Shown piece after piece: positions 38,881 to 52,200 of a stretch of DNA of 64,000 nucleotides (the first letter of the stretch is position 1; each line of letters starts with the position of its first letter). The DNA is from Paragordius varius. Its lineage: Eukaryota; Nematomorpha. The notes under the pieces are model-generated. The model was not told the origin of the DNA, made no database searches, and was given only the letters and a program-made list of their open reading frames with translations. The position numbers and the translations under genes were made by a program. The stretch lies in contig OZ176052.1 of NCBI GenBank assembly GCA_964247055.1, forward strand, positions 13,826,001-13,890,000, written 5' to 3'.

Positions 38881-39558
38881 AATATTCATAAAAATTACAT
38901 TTATAGTCCGATCCCCAAAATATTTGTGGTGATGATGGAACTACCATAGGTCTACGCAAAAAAAATTATGGCGACATCATTTGATCAAATTTGGATTTTA
39001 GGTAGCCATTTTTATTTTTAAAATCGTATAAAATAAATTTTTTAAATATTTAAAAAATTCATAAAAATTACATTTATACTCCGATCTCGAAAATATTTGG
39101 GGTGATTATGGAACTACCATAGGGCTACCCAAAAAAAATTATGGTGACATCACCTGATCAAATTTGGATTTTATGTAGCCATTTTTATTTTTGAAATCGT
39201 ATAAAATAAATTTTTTAAATATTTAAAAAATTCATAAAAATTACATTTATAGTCCGATCCCCAAAGTATTTGGGGTGATGATGGAACTACCATAGGGCTA
39301 CCCAAAAAAATTATAGTGACATCACCTGATCAAATTTGGATTTTAGGTAGCCATTTTTATTTTTAAAATCGTATAAAATAAATTTTTTAAATATTTAAAA
39401 AATTCATAAAAATTACATTTATAGTCCGATCCCCAAAATATTTGGGGTGATGATGGAACTACTATAGGGCTACCCAAAAAAAATTATGGCGACATCACCT
39501 GATCAAATTTGGATTTTAGGTAGCCATTTTTATTTTTAAAATCGTATAAAATAAATTT
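38881..39558 (+). repeat. 679-bp remnant between the two super-repeats
   Basis: These four monomers repeat the opening of a super-repeat (TTTGTGGTGATG / GGTCTACGC at 38948). They then switch within one monomer to the TTTTATGTAGCC / TTTGAAATCG type, follow with GTATTTGGGG / TATAGTGAC and CTACTATAGGG monomers, and the next super-repeat begins at the shortened linker near 39,559. GGTCTACGC at 38948 and 39630 are 682 bp apart. The simplest reading is a third super-repeat copy reduced to four monomers by deletion. Confidence 0.75.
39059..39231 (+). repeat. Chimeric monomer inside the remnant
   Basis: The left half carries GGGGTGATTATGG, the marker of the monomer at 28,240. The right half carries TTTTATGTAGCC and TTTGAAATCG, the marker of the monomer ending near 29,540. 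In super-repeat 1 these markers are 1292 bp apart and here they are 84 bp apart. The difference of 1208 bp is seven monomers (within 3 bp). This is direct evidence for an in-register deletion by unequal exchange or single-strand annealing. Confidence 0.85.
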
Positions 39559-41639
39559 TTTAAATATTCATAAAAATTACATTTATAGTCCGATCCCCAA
39601 AATATTTGTGGTGATGATGGAACTACCATAGGTCTACGCAAAAAAAATTATGGCGACATCATTTGATCAAATTTGGATTTTAGGTAGCCATTTTTATTTT
39701 TAAAATCGTATAAAATAAATTTTTTAAATATTTAAAAAATTCATAAAAATTACATTTATACTCCGATCTCGAAAATATTTGGGGTGATTATGGAACTACC
39801 ATAGGGCTACCCAAAAAAAATTATGGTGACATCACCTGATCAAATTTGGATTTTAGGTAGCCATTTTTATTTTTAAAATCGTATAAAATAAATTTTTTAA
39901 ATATTTAAAAAATTCATAAAAATTACATTTATAGTCCGATCCCCAAAATATTTGGGGTGATGATGGAACTTCCATAGGGCTACCCAAAAATAATTATGGC
40001 GACATCACCTGATCAAATTTGGATTTTAGGTAGCCATTTTTATTTTTAAAATCGTATAAAATAAATTTTTTAAATATTTAAAAAATTCATAAAAATTACA
40101 TTTATAGTCCGATCCCCAAAGTATTTGGGGTGATGATGGAACTACCATAGGGCTACCCAAAAAAATTATAGTGACATCACCTGATCAAATTTGGATTTTA
40201 GGTAGCCATTTTTATTTTTAAAATCGTATAAAATAAATTTTTTAAATATTTAAAAAATTCATAAAAATTACATTTATAGTCCGATCCCCAAAATATTTGG
40301 GGTGATGATGGAACTACTATAGGGCTACCCAAAAAAAATTATGGCGACATCACCTGATCAAATTTGGATTTTATGTAGCCATTTTTATTTTTAAAATCGT
40401 ATAAAATAAATTTTTTAAATATTTAAAAAATTCATAAAAATTACATTTATGGTCCGATCCCCAAAATATTTGGGGTGAGATGGAACTACTATAGGGCTCC
40501 CCAAAAAAAATTATGGCGACATCACCTGATCAAATTTGGATTTTAGGTAGCCATTTTTATTTTTAAAATCGTATAAAATAAATTTTTTAAATATTTAAAA
40601 AATTCAAAAAAATTACATTTATACTCCGATCCCCAAAATATTTGGGGTGATGATGGAACTACCATATGGCTACCCAAAAAAATTATAGTGACATCACCTG
40701 ATCAAATTTGGATTTTAGGTAGCCATTTTTATTTTTAAAATCGTATAAAATAAATTTTTTAAATATTTAAAAAATTCATAAAAATTACATTTATACTCCG
40801 ATCTCGAAAATATTTGGGGTGATGATGGAACTACCATAGGGCTACCCAAAAAAAATTATGGTGACATCACCTGATCAAATTTGGATTTTAGGTAGCCATT
40901 TTTATTTTTAAAATCGTATAAAATAAATTTTTTAAATATTTAAAAAATTCATAAAAATTACATTTATACTCCGATCCCCAAAATATTTGGGGTGATGATG
41001 GAACTTCCATAGGGCTACCCAAAAATAATTATGGCGACATCACCTGATCAAATTTGGATTTTATGTAGCCATTTTTATTTTTGAAATCGTATAAAATAAA
41101 TTTTTTAAATATTTAAAAAATTCATAAAAATTACATTTATAGTCCGATCCCCAAAGTATTTGGGGTGATGATGGAACTACCATAGGGCTACCCAAAAAAA
41201 TTATAGTGACATCACCTGATCAAATTTGGATTTTAGGTAGCCATTTTTATTTTTAAAATCGTATAAAATAAATTTTTTAAATATTTAAAAAATTCATAAA
41301 AATTACATTTATAGTCCGATCCCCAAAATATTTGGGGTGATGATGGAACTACTATAGGGCTACCCAAAAAAAATTATGGCGACATCACCTGATCAAATTT
41401 GGATTTTAGGTAGCCATTTTTATTTTTAAAATCGTATAAAATAAATTTTTTAAATATTTAAAAAATTCATAAAAATTACATTTATGGTCCGATCCCCAAA
41501 ATATTTGGGGTGATGATGGAACTACTATAGGGCTCCCCAAAAAAAATTATGGCGACATCACCTGATCAAATTTGGATTTTAGGTAGCCATTTTTATTTTT
41601 AAAATCGTATAAAATAAATTTTTTAAATATTTAAAAAAT

Positions 41640-44600
41640 TCAAAAAAATTACATTTATACTCCGATCTCGACAATATTTGGGGTGATGATGGAACTACCA
41701 TAGGGCTACCCAAAAAAAATTATGGTGACATCACCTGATCAAATTTGGATTTTAGGTAGCCATTTTTATTTTTAAAATCGTATAAAATAAATTTTTTAAA
41801 TATTTAAAAAATTCATAAAAATTACATTTATACTCCGATCCCCAAAATATTTGGGGTGATGATGGAACTACCATATGGCTACCCAAAAAAATTATAGTGA
41901 CATCACCTGATCAAATTTGGATTTTAGGTAGCCATTTATATTTTTAAAATCGTATAAAATAAATTTTTTAAATATTTAAAAAATTCATAAAAATTACATT
42001 TATACTCCGATCTCGAAAATATTTGGGGTGATGATGGAACTACCATAGGGCTACCCAAAAAAAATTATGGTGACATCACCTGATCAAATTTGGATTTTAG
42101 GTAGCCATTTTTATTTTTAAAATCGTATAAAATAAATTTTTTAAATATTTAAAAAATTCATAAAAATTACATTTATAGTCCGATCCCCAAAATATTTGGG
42201 GTGATGATGGAACTACCATAGGGCTACCCAAAAAAAATTATGGCGACATCACCTGATCAAATTTGGATTTTAGGTAGCCATTTTTATTTTTAAAATCGTA
42301 TAAAATAAATTTTTTAAATATTTAAAAAATTCATAAAAATTACATTTATAGTCCGATCCCCAAAATATTTGGGGTGATGATGGAACTACCATAGGGCTAC
42401 CCAAAAAAATTATAGTGACATCACCTGATCAAATTTGGATTTTAGGTAGCCATTTTTATTTTTAAAATCGTATAAAATAAATTTTTTAAATATTTAAAAA
42501 ATTCATAAAAATTACATTTATACTCCGATCTCGAAAATATTTGGGGTGATGATGGAACTACCATAGGGCTACCCAAAAAAAATTATGGTGACATCACCTG
42601 ATCAAATTTGGATTTTAGGTAGCCATTTTTATTTTTAAAATCGTATAAAATAAATTTTTTAAATATTTAAAAAATTCATAAATATTACATTTATAGTCCG
42701 ATCCCCAAAATATTTGGGGTGATGATGGAACTACCATAGGGCTACCCAAAAAAAATTATGGCGACATCACCTGATCAAATTTGGATTTTAGGTAGCCATT
42801 TTTATTTTTAAAATCGTATAAAATAAATTTTCTAAATATTTAAAAAATTCAAAAAAATTACATTTATACTCCGATCTCGACAATATTTGGGGTGATGATG
42901 GAACTACCATAGGGCTACCCAAAAAAAATTATGGTGACATCACCTGATCAAATTTGGATTTTAGGTAGCCATTTTTATTTTTAAAATCGTATAAAATAAA
43001 TTTTTTAAATATTTAAAAAATTCATAAAAATTACATTTATACTCCGATCTCAAAAATATTTGGGGTGATGATGGAACTACCATAGGGCTACCCAAAAAAA
43101 TTATAGTGACATCACCTGATCAAATTTGGATTTTAGGTAGCCATTTTTATTTTTAAAATCGTATAAAATAAATTTTTTAAATATTTAAAAAATTCATAAA
43201 AATTACATTTATAGTCCGATCCCCAAAATATTTGGGGTGATGATGGAACTACCATAGGGCTACGTAAAAAAAATTATAGTGACATCACCTGATCAAATTT
43301 GGATTTTAGGTAGCCATTTTTATTTTTAAAATCGTATAAAATAAATTTTTTAAATATTTAAAAAATTCATAAAAATTACATTTATACTCCGATCTCGAAA
43401 ATATTTGGGGTGATGATGGAACTACCATAGGGCTACCCAAAACAAATTATGGTGACATCACCTGATCAAATTTGGATTTTAGGTAGCCATTTTTATTTTT
43501 AAAATCGTATAAAATAAATTTTTTAAATATTTAAAAAATTCAAAAAAATTACATTTATACTCCGATCTCGACAATATTTGGGGTGATGATGGAACTACCA
43601 TAGGGCTACCCAAAAAAAATTATGGTGACATCACCTGATCAAAATTGGATTTTAGGTAGCCATTTATATTTTTAAAATCGTATAAAATAAATTTTTTAAA
43701 TATTTAAAAAATTCATAAAAATTACATTTATACTCCGATCTCGAAAATATTTGGGGTGATGATGGAACTACCATAGGGCTACCCAAAACAAATTTTGGTG
43801 ACATCACCTGATCAAATTTGGATTTTAGGTAGCCATTTTTATTTTTAAAATCGTATAAAATAAATTTTTTAAATATTTAAAAAATTCAAAAAAATTACAT
43901 TTATACTCCGATCTCGACAATATTTGGGGTGATGATGGAACTACCATAGGGCTACCCAAAAAAAATTATGGTGACATCACCTGATCAAATTTGGATTTTA
44001 GGTAGCCATTTTTATTTTTAAAATCGTATAAAATAAATTTTTTAAATATTTAAAAATTTCATAAAAATTACATTTATACTCCGATCTCAAAAATATTTGG
44101 GGTGATGATGGAACTACCATAGGGCTACCCAAAAAAAATTATGGTGACATCACCTGATCAAATTTGGATTTTAGGTAGCCATTTTTATTTTTAAAATCGT
44201 ATAAAATAAATTTTTTAAATATTTAAAAAATTCATAAAAATTACATTTATAGTCCGATCCCCAAAATATTTGGGGTGATGATGGAACTACCATAGGGCTA
44301 CCCAAAAAAAATTATGGCGACATCACCTGATCAAATTTGGATTTTAGGTAGCCATTTTTATTTTTAAAATCGTATAAAATAAATTTTTTAAATATTTAAA
44401 AAATTCATAAAAATTACATTTATAGTCCGATCCCCAAAATATTTGGGGTGATGATGGAACTACCATAGGGCTACCCAAAAAAAATTATGGTGACATCACC
44501 TGATCAAATTTGGATTTTAGGTAGCCATTTTTATTTTTAAAATCGTATAAAATAAATTTTTTAAATATTTAAAAAATTTATAAAAATTACATTTAGAGTC

Positions 44601-45440
44601 CGATCCCCAAAGTATTCGGGGTGATGATGGAACTACCATAGGGCTACGTAAAAAAAATTATGGCGACATCACCTGATCAAATTTGGATTTTAGGTAGCCA
44701 TTTTTATTTTTAAAATCGTATAAAATAAATTTTTTAAATATTTAAAAAATTCATAAAAATTACATTTATACTCCGATCTCGAAAATATTTGGGGTGATGA
44801 TGGAACTACCATAGAACTACCCAAAACAAATTATGGTGACATCACCTGATCAAATTTGGATTTTAGGTAGAAATTTTTATTTTTAAAATCGTATAAAATA
44901 AATTTTTTAAATATTTAAAAAATTCATAAAAATTACATTTATAGTCCGATCCCCAAAATATTTGGGGTGATGATGGAACTACCATAGGGCTACCCAAAAA
45001 AATTATAGTGACATCACCTGATCAAATTTGGATTTTAGGTAGCCATTTTTATTTTTAAAATCGTATAAAATAAATTTTTTAAATATTTAAAAAATTTATA
45101 AAAATTACATTTATAGTCCGATCCCCAAAGTATTTGGGGTGATGATGGAACTACCATAGGGCTACCCAAAAAAAATTATGGTGACATCACCTGATCAAAT
45201 TTGGATTTTAGGTAGCCATTTTTATTTTTAAAATCGTATAAAATAAATTTTTTAAATATTTAAAAAATTCATAAAAATTACATTTATAGTCCGATCCCCA
45301 AAGTATTTGGGGTGATGATGGAACTACCATAGGGCTACCCAAAAAAATTATCGCGACATCACCTGATCAAATTTGGATTTTAGGTAGCCATTTTTATTTT
45401 TAAAATCGTATAAAATAAATTTTTTAAATATTTAAAAAAT
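41640..45440 (+). repeat. 22-monomer higher-order repeat, copy 2a (3801 bp)
   Basis: This is the counterpart of copy 1a at +11,549 bp. It shares the 1a-specific AAAAATTTCATAAA change (44057), the TTTATAAAA linker near 45,095 and the shorter A-run before ATTATCGCGAC. This identity by position, rather than by neighbourhood, shows it descends from 1a. Confidence 0.92.
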
Positions 45441-48400
45441 TCAAAAAAATTACATTTATACTCCGATCTCGACAATATTTGGGGTGATGATGGAACTACC
45501 ATAGGGCTACCCAAAAAAAATTATGGTGACATCACCTGATCAAATTTGGATTTTAGGTAGCCATTTTTATTTTTAAAATCGTATAAAATAAATTTTTTAA
45601 ATATTTAAAAAATTCATAAAAATTACATTTATACTCCGATCCCCAAAATATTTGGGGTGATGATGGAACTACCATATGGCTACCCAAAAAAATTATAGTG
45701 ACATCACCTGATCAAATTTGGATTTTAGGTAGCCATTTATATTTTTAAAATCGTATAAAATAAATTTTTTAAATATTTAAAAAATTCATAAAAATTACAT
45801 TTATACTCCGATCTCGAAAATATTTGGGGTGATGATGGAACTACCATAGGGCTACCCAAAAAAAATTATGGTGACATCACCTGATCAAATTTGGATTTTA
45901 GGTAGCCATTTTTATTTTTAAAATCGTATAAAATAAATTTTTTAAATATTTAAAAAATTCATAAAAATTACATTTATAGTCCGATCCCCAAAATATTTGG
46001 GGTGATGATGGAACTACCATAGGGCTACCCAAAAAAAATTATGGCGACATCACCTGATCAAATTTGGATTTTAGGTAGCCATTTTTATTTTTAAAATCGT
46101 ATAAAATAAATTTTTTAAATATTTAAAAAATTCATAAAAATTACATTTATAGTCCGATCCCCAAAATATTTGGGGTGATGATGGAACTACCATAGGGCTA
46201 CCCAAAAAAATTATAGTGACATCACCTGATCAAATTTGGATTTTAGGTAGCCATTTTTATTTTTAAAATCGTATAAAATAAATTTTTTAAATATTTAAAA
46301 AATTCATAAAAATTACATTTATACTCCGATCTCGAAAATATTTGGGGTGATGATGGAACTACCATAGGGCTACCCAAAAAAAATTATGGTGACATCACCT
46401 GATCAAATTTGGATTTTAGGTAGCCATTTTTATTTTTAAAATCGTATAAAATAAATTTTTTAAATATTTAAAAAATTCATAAATATTACATTTATAGTCC
46501 GATCCCCAAAATATTTGGGGTGATGATGGAACTACCATAGGGCTACCCAAAAAAAATTATGGCGACATCACCTGATCAAATTTGGATTTTAGGTAGCCAT
46601 TTTTATTTTTAAAATCGTATAAAATAAATTTTCTAAATATTTAAAAAATTCAAAAAAATTACATTTATACTCCGATCTCGACAATATTTGGGGTGATGAT
46701 GGAACTACCATAGGGCTACCCAAAAAAAATTATGGTGACATCACCTGATCAAATTTGGATTTTAGGTAGCCATTTTTATTTTTAAAATCGTATAAAATAA
46801 ATTTTTTAAATATTTAAAAAATTCATAAAAATTACATTTATACTCCGATCTCAAAAATATTTGGGGTGATGATGGAACTACCATAGGGCTACCCAAAAAA
46901 ATTATAGTGACATCACCTGATCAAATTTGGATTTTAGGTAGCCATTTTTATTTTTAAAATCGTATAAAATAAATTTTTTAAATATTTAAAAAATTCATAA
47001 AAATTACATTTATAGTCCGATCCCCAAAATATTTGGGGTGATGATGGAACTACCATAGGGCTACGTAAAAAAAATTATAGTGACATCACCTGATCAAATT
47101 TGGATTTTAGGTAGCCATTTTTATTTTTAAAATCGTATAAAATAAATTTTTTAAATATTTAAAAAATTCATAAAAATTACATTTATACTCCGATCTCGAA
47201 AATATTTGGGGTGATGATGGAACTACCATAGGGCTACCCAAAACAAATTATGGTGACATCACCTGATCAAATTTGGATTTTAGGTAGCCATTTTTATTTT
47301 TAAAATCGTATAAAATAAATTTTTTAAATATTTAAAAAATTCAAAAAAATTACATTTATACTCCGATCTCGACAATATTTGGGGTGATGATGGAACTACC
47401 ATAGGGCTACCCAAAAAAAATTATGGTGACATCACCTGATCAAAATTGGATTTTAGGTAGCCATTTATATTTTTAAAATCGTATAAAATAAATTTTTTAA
47501 ATATTTAAAAAATTCATAAAAATTACATTTATACTCCGATCTCGAAAATATTTGGGGTGATGATGGAACTACCATAGGGCTACCCAAAACAAATTTTGGT
47601 GACATCACCTGATCAAATTTGGATTTTAGGTAGCCATTTTTATTTTTAAAATCGTATAAAATAAATTTTTTAAATATTTAAAAAATTCAAAAAAATTACA
47701 TTTATACTCCGATCTCGACAATATTTGGGGTGATGATGGAACTACCATAGGGCTACCCAAAAAAAATTATGGTGACATCACCTGATCAAATTTGGATTTT
47801 AGGTAGCCATTTTTATTTTTAAAATCGTATAAAATAAATTTTTTAAATATTTAAAAAATTCATAAAAATTACATTTATACTCCGATCTCAAAAATATTTG
47901 GGGTGATGATGGAACTACCATAGGGCTACCCAAAAAAAATTATGGTGACATCACCTGATCAAATTTGGATTTTAGGTAGCCATTTTTATTTTTAAAATCG
48001 TATAAAATAAATTTTTTAAATATTTAAAAAATTCATAAAAATTACATTTATAGTCCGATCCCCAAAATATTTGGGGTGATGATGGAACTACCATAGGGCT
48101 ACCCAAAAAAAATTATGGCGACATCACCTGATCAAATTTGGATTTTAGGTAGCCATTTTTATTTTTAAAATCGTATAAAATAAATTTTTTAAATATTTAA
48201 AAAATTCATAAAAATTACATTTATAGTCCGATCCCCAAAATATTTGGGGTGATGATGGAACTACCATAGGGCTACCCAAAAAAAATTATGGTGACATCAC
48301 CTGATCAAATTTGGATTTTAGGTAGCCATTTTTATTTTTAAAATCGTATAAAATAAATTTTTTAAATATTTAAAAAATTTATAAAAATTACATTTAGAGT

Positions 48401-49242
48401 CCGATCCCCAAAGTATTCGGGGTGATGATGGAACTACCATAGGGCTACGTAAAAAAAATTATGGCGACATCACCTGATCAAATTTGGATTTTAGGTAGCC
48501 ATTTTTATTTTTAAAATCGTATAAAATAAATTTTTTAAATATTTAAAAAATTCATAAAAATTACATTTATACTCCGATCTCGAAAATATTTGGGGTGATG
48601 ATGGAACTACCATAGAACTACCCAAAACAAATTATGGTGACATCACCTGATCAAATTTGGATTTTAGGTAGAAATTTTTATTTTTAAAATCGTATAAAAT
48701 AAATTTTTTAAATATTTAAAAAATTCATAAAAATTACATTTATAGTCCGATCCCCAAAATATTTGGGGTGATGATGGAACTACCATAGGGCTACCCAAAA
48801 AAATTATAGTGACATCACCTGATCAAATTTGGATTTTAGGTAGCCATTTTTATTTTTAAAATCGTATAAAATAAATTTTTTAAATATTTAAAAAATTCAT
48901 AAAAATTACATTTATAGTCCGATCCCCAAAGTATTTGGGGTGATGATGGAACTACCATAGGGCTACCCAAAAAAAATTATGGTGACATCACCTGATCAAA
49001 TTTGGATTTTAGGTAGCCATTTTTATTTTTAAAATCGTATAAAATAAATTTTTTAAATATTTAAAAAATTCATAAAAATTACATTTATAGTCCGATCCCC
49101 AAAGTATTTGGGGTGATGATGGAACTACCATAGGGCTACCCAAAAAAAATTATCGCGACATCACCTGATCAAATTTGGATTTTAGGTAGCCATTTTTATT
49201 TTTAAAATCGTATAAAATAAATTTTTTAAATATTTAAAAAAT
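45441..49242 (+). repeat. 22-monomer higher-order repeat, copy 2b (3802 bp)
   Basis: This is the counterpart of copy 1b at +11,549 bp. It lacks the 1a/2a-specific changes and has the extra A before ATTATCGCGAC. It is followed by the GTAGCTATTTTT monomer and the same 687-bp 4-mer duplication as copy 1 (49363 and 50050). Confidence 0.92.
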
Positions 49243-52200
49243 TCATAAAAATTACATTTATACTCCGATCTCGAAAATATTTGGGGTGATGATGGAACTA
49301 CCATAGGGCTACCCAAAAAAATTATAGTGACATCACCTGATCAAATTTGGATTTTAGGTAGCTATTTTTATTTTTAAAATCGTATAAAATAAATTTTTTA
49401 AATAAAAAATTCATAAAAATTACATTTATAGTCCGATCCCCAAAATATTTGGGGTGATGATGGAACTACTATAGGGCTACCTAAAAAAAATTATGGCGAC
49501 ATCACCTGATCAAATTTGGATTTTAGGTAGCCATTTTTATTTTTAAAATCGTATAAAATAAATTTTTTAAATATTTAAAAAATTCATAAAAATTACATTT
49601 ATAGTCCGATCCCCAAAGTATTTGGGGTGATGATGGAACTACCATAGGGCTACCCAAAAAAAATTATGGTGACATCACCTGATCAAATTTGGATTTTAGG
49701 TAGCCATTTTTATTTTTAAAATCGTATAAAATAAATTTTTTAAATATTTAAAAAATTCATAAAAATTACATTTATAGTCCGATCCCCAAAGTATTTGGGG
49801 TGATGATGGAACTACCATAGGGCTACCCAAAAAAAATTATCGCGACATCACCTGATCAAATTTGGATTTTAGGTAGCCATTTTTATTTTTAAAATCGTAT
49901 AAAATAAATTTTTTAAATATTTAAAAAATTCATAAAAATTACATTTATACTCCGATCTCGAAAATATTTGGGGTGATGATGGAACTACCATAGGGCTACC
50001 CAAAAAAATTATAGTGACATCACCTGATCAAATTTGGATTTTAGGTAGCTATTTTTATTTTTAAAATCGTATAAAATAAATTTTTTAAATAAAAAATTCA
50101 TAAAAATTACATTTATAGTCCGATCCCCAAAATATTTGGGGTGATGATGGAACTACTATAGGGCTACCTAAAAAAAATTATGGCGACATCACCTGATCAA
50201 ATTTGGATTTTAGGTAGCCATTTTTATTTTTAAAATCGTATAAAATAAATTTTTTAAATATTTAAAAAATTCATAAAAATTACATTTATAGTCCGATCCC
50301 CAAAATATTTGGGGTGATGATGGAACTACTATAGGGCTACCCAAAAAAAATTATGGCGACATCACCTGATCAAATTTGGATTTTAGGTAGCCATTTTTAT
50401 TTTTAAAATCGTATAAAATAAATTTTTTAAATATTTAAAAAATTCATAAAAATTACATTTATAGCCCGATCCCCAAAGTATTCGGGGTGATGATGGAACT
50501 ACCATAGGGCTACCCAAAAAAAATTATGGCGACATCACCTGATCAAATTTGGATTTTAGGTAGCCATTTTTATTTTTAAAATCGTTTAAAATAAATTTTT
50601 TAAATATTTAAAAAATTCATAAAAATTACATTTATACTCCGATCTCGAAAATATTTGGGGTGATGATGGAACTACCATAGAGCTACCCCAAAAAAATTAT
50701 AGTGACATCACCTGATCAAATTTGGATTTTAGGTAGCCATTTTTATTTTTAAAATCGTATAAAATAAATTTTTTAAATATTTAAAAAATTCATAAAAATT
50801 ACATTTATAGTCCGATCTTTAAAATATTTGGGGTGATGATGGAACTACCATAGGGCTACCCAAAAAAAATTATGGCGACATCACCTGATCAAATTTGGAT
50901 TTTAGGTAGCCATTTTTATTTTTAAAATCGTATAAAATAAATTTTTTAAATATTTAAAAAATTCATGAAAATTACATTTATAGTCCGATCCCCAAAATAT
51001 TTGTAGTGATGATGGAACTACCATAGGGCTACGCAAATAAAATTATGGTGACATCACCTGATCAAATTTGGATTTTAGGTAGCCATTTTTATTTTTAAAA
51101 TCGTATAAAATAAATTTTTTAAATATTCATAAAAATTACATTTATAGTCCGATCCCCAAAATATTTGTGGTGATGATGGAACTACCATAGGTCTACGCAA
51201 AAAAAATTATGGCGACATCATTTGATCAAATTTGGATTTTAGGTAGCCATTTTTATTTTTAAAATCGTATAAAATAAATTTTTTAAATATTTAAAAAATT
51301 CATAAAAATTACATTTATAGTCCGATCCCCAAAATATTTGTAGTGATGATGGAACTACCATAGGGCTACCCAAAAAAAATTATGGCGACATCACCAGATC
51401 AAATTTGGATTTTAGGTAGCCATTTTTATTTTTAAAATCGTATAAAATAAATTTTTTAAATATTTAAAAAATTCATAAAAATTACATTTATACTCCGATC
51501 TCGAAAACATTTGGGGTGATTATGGAACTACCATAGGGCTACCCAAAAAAAATTATGGTGACATCACCTGATCAAATTTGGATTTTAGGTAGCCATTTTT
51601 ATTTTTAAAATCGTATAAAATAAATTTTTTAAATATTTAAAAAATTCATAAAAATTACATTTATAGTCCGATCCCCAAAATATTTGGGGTGATGATGGAA
51701 CTACCATAGGGCTACCCAAAAATAATTATGGCGACATCACCTGATCAAATTTGGATTTTAGGTAGCCATTTTTATTTTTAAAATCGTATAAAATAAATTT
51801 TTTAAATATTTAAAAAATTCATAAAAATTACATTTATAGTCCGATCCCCAAAGTATTTGGGGTGATGATGGAACTACCATAGGGCTACCCAAAAAAAATT
51901 ATGGCGACATCACCTGATCAAATTTGATTTTAGGTAGCCATTTTTATTTTTAAAATCGTAAAAAATAAATTTTTTAAATATTTAAAAAATTCATAAAAAT
52001 TACATTTATACTCCGATCTCGAAAATATTTGGGGTGATGATGGAACTACCATAGGGCTACCCAAAAAAATTATAGTGACATCACCTGATCAAATTTGGAT
52101 TTTAGGTAGCCATTTTTATTTTTAAAATCGTATAAAATAAATTTTTTAAATATTTAAAAAATTCATAAAAATTACATTTATAGTCCGATCCCCAAAATAT

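Larger units (their letters stand above)
39559..50429 (+). repeat. Super-repeat copy 2 (about 10.87 kb)
   Basis: Collinear with copy 1 at +11,549 bp for every marker checked: GGTCTACGC 28081/39630, GAACTTCC 28421/39970 and 29456/41005, TTTTCTAAA 31283/42832, GGTAGAAATTTTT 33321/44870 and 37122/48671. No net length change was found across the block. One base difference was noticed, AAATACTTAAAA at 29390 against AAATATTTAAAA at 40939. Copy 2 ends where AGCCCGATCC follows, joining it to segment B. Confidence 0.9.

Noticed and set aside
28010-50429. Treating the 11.5-kb duplication as surely biological
   Set aside because: Near identity over more than 10 kb can also arise when an assembler repeats a segment of a satellite array. 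I kept the duplication as seen in this sequence but did not claim it is present in the genome.
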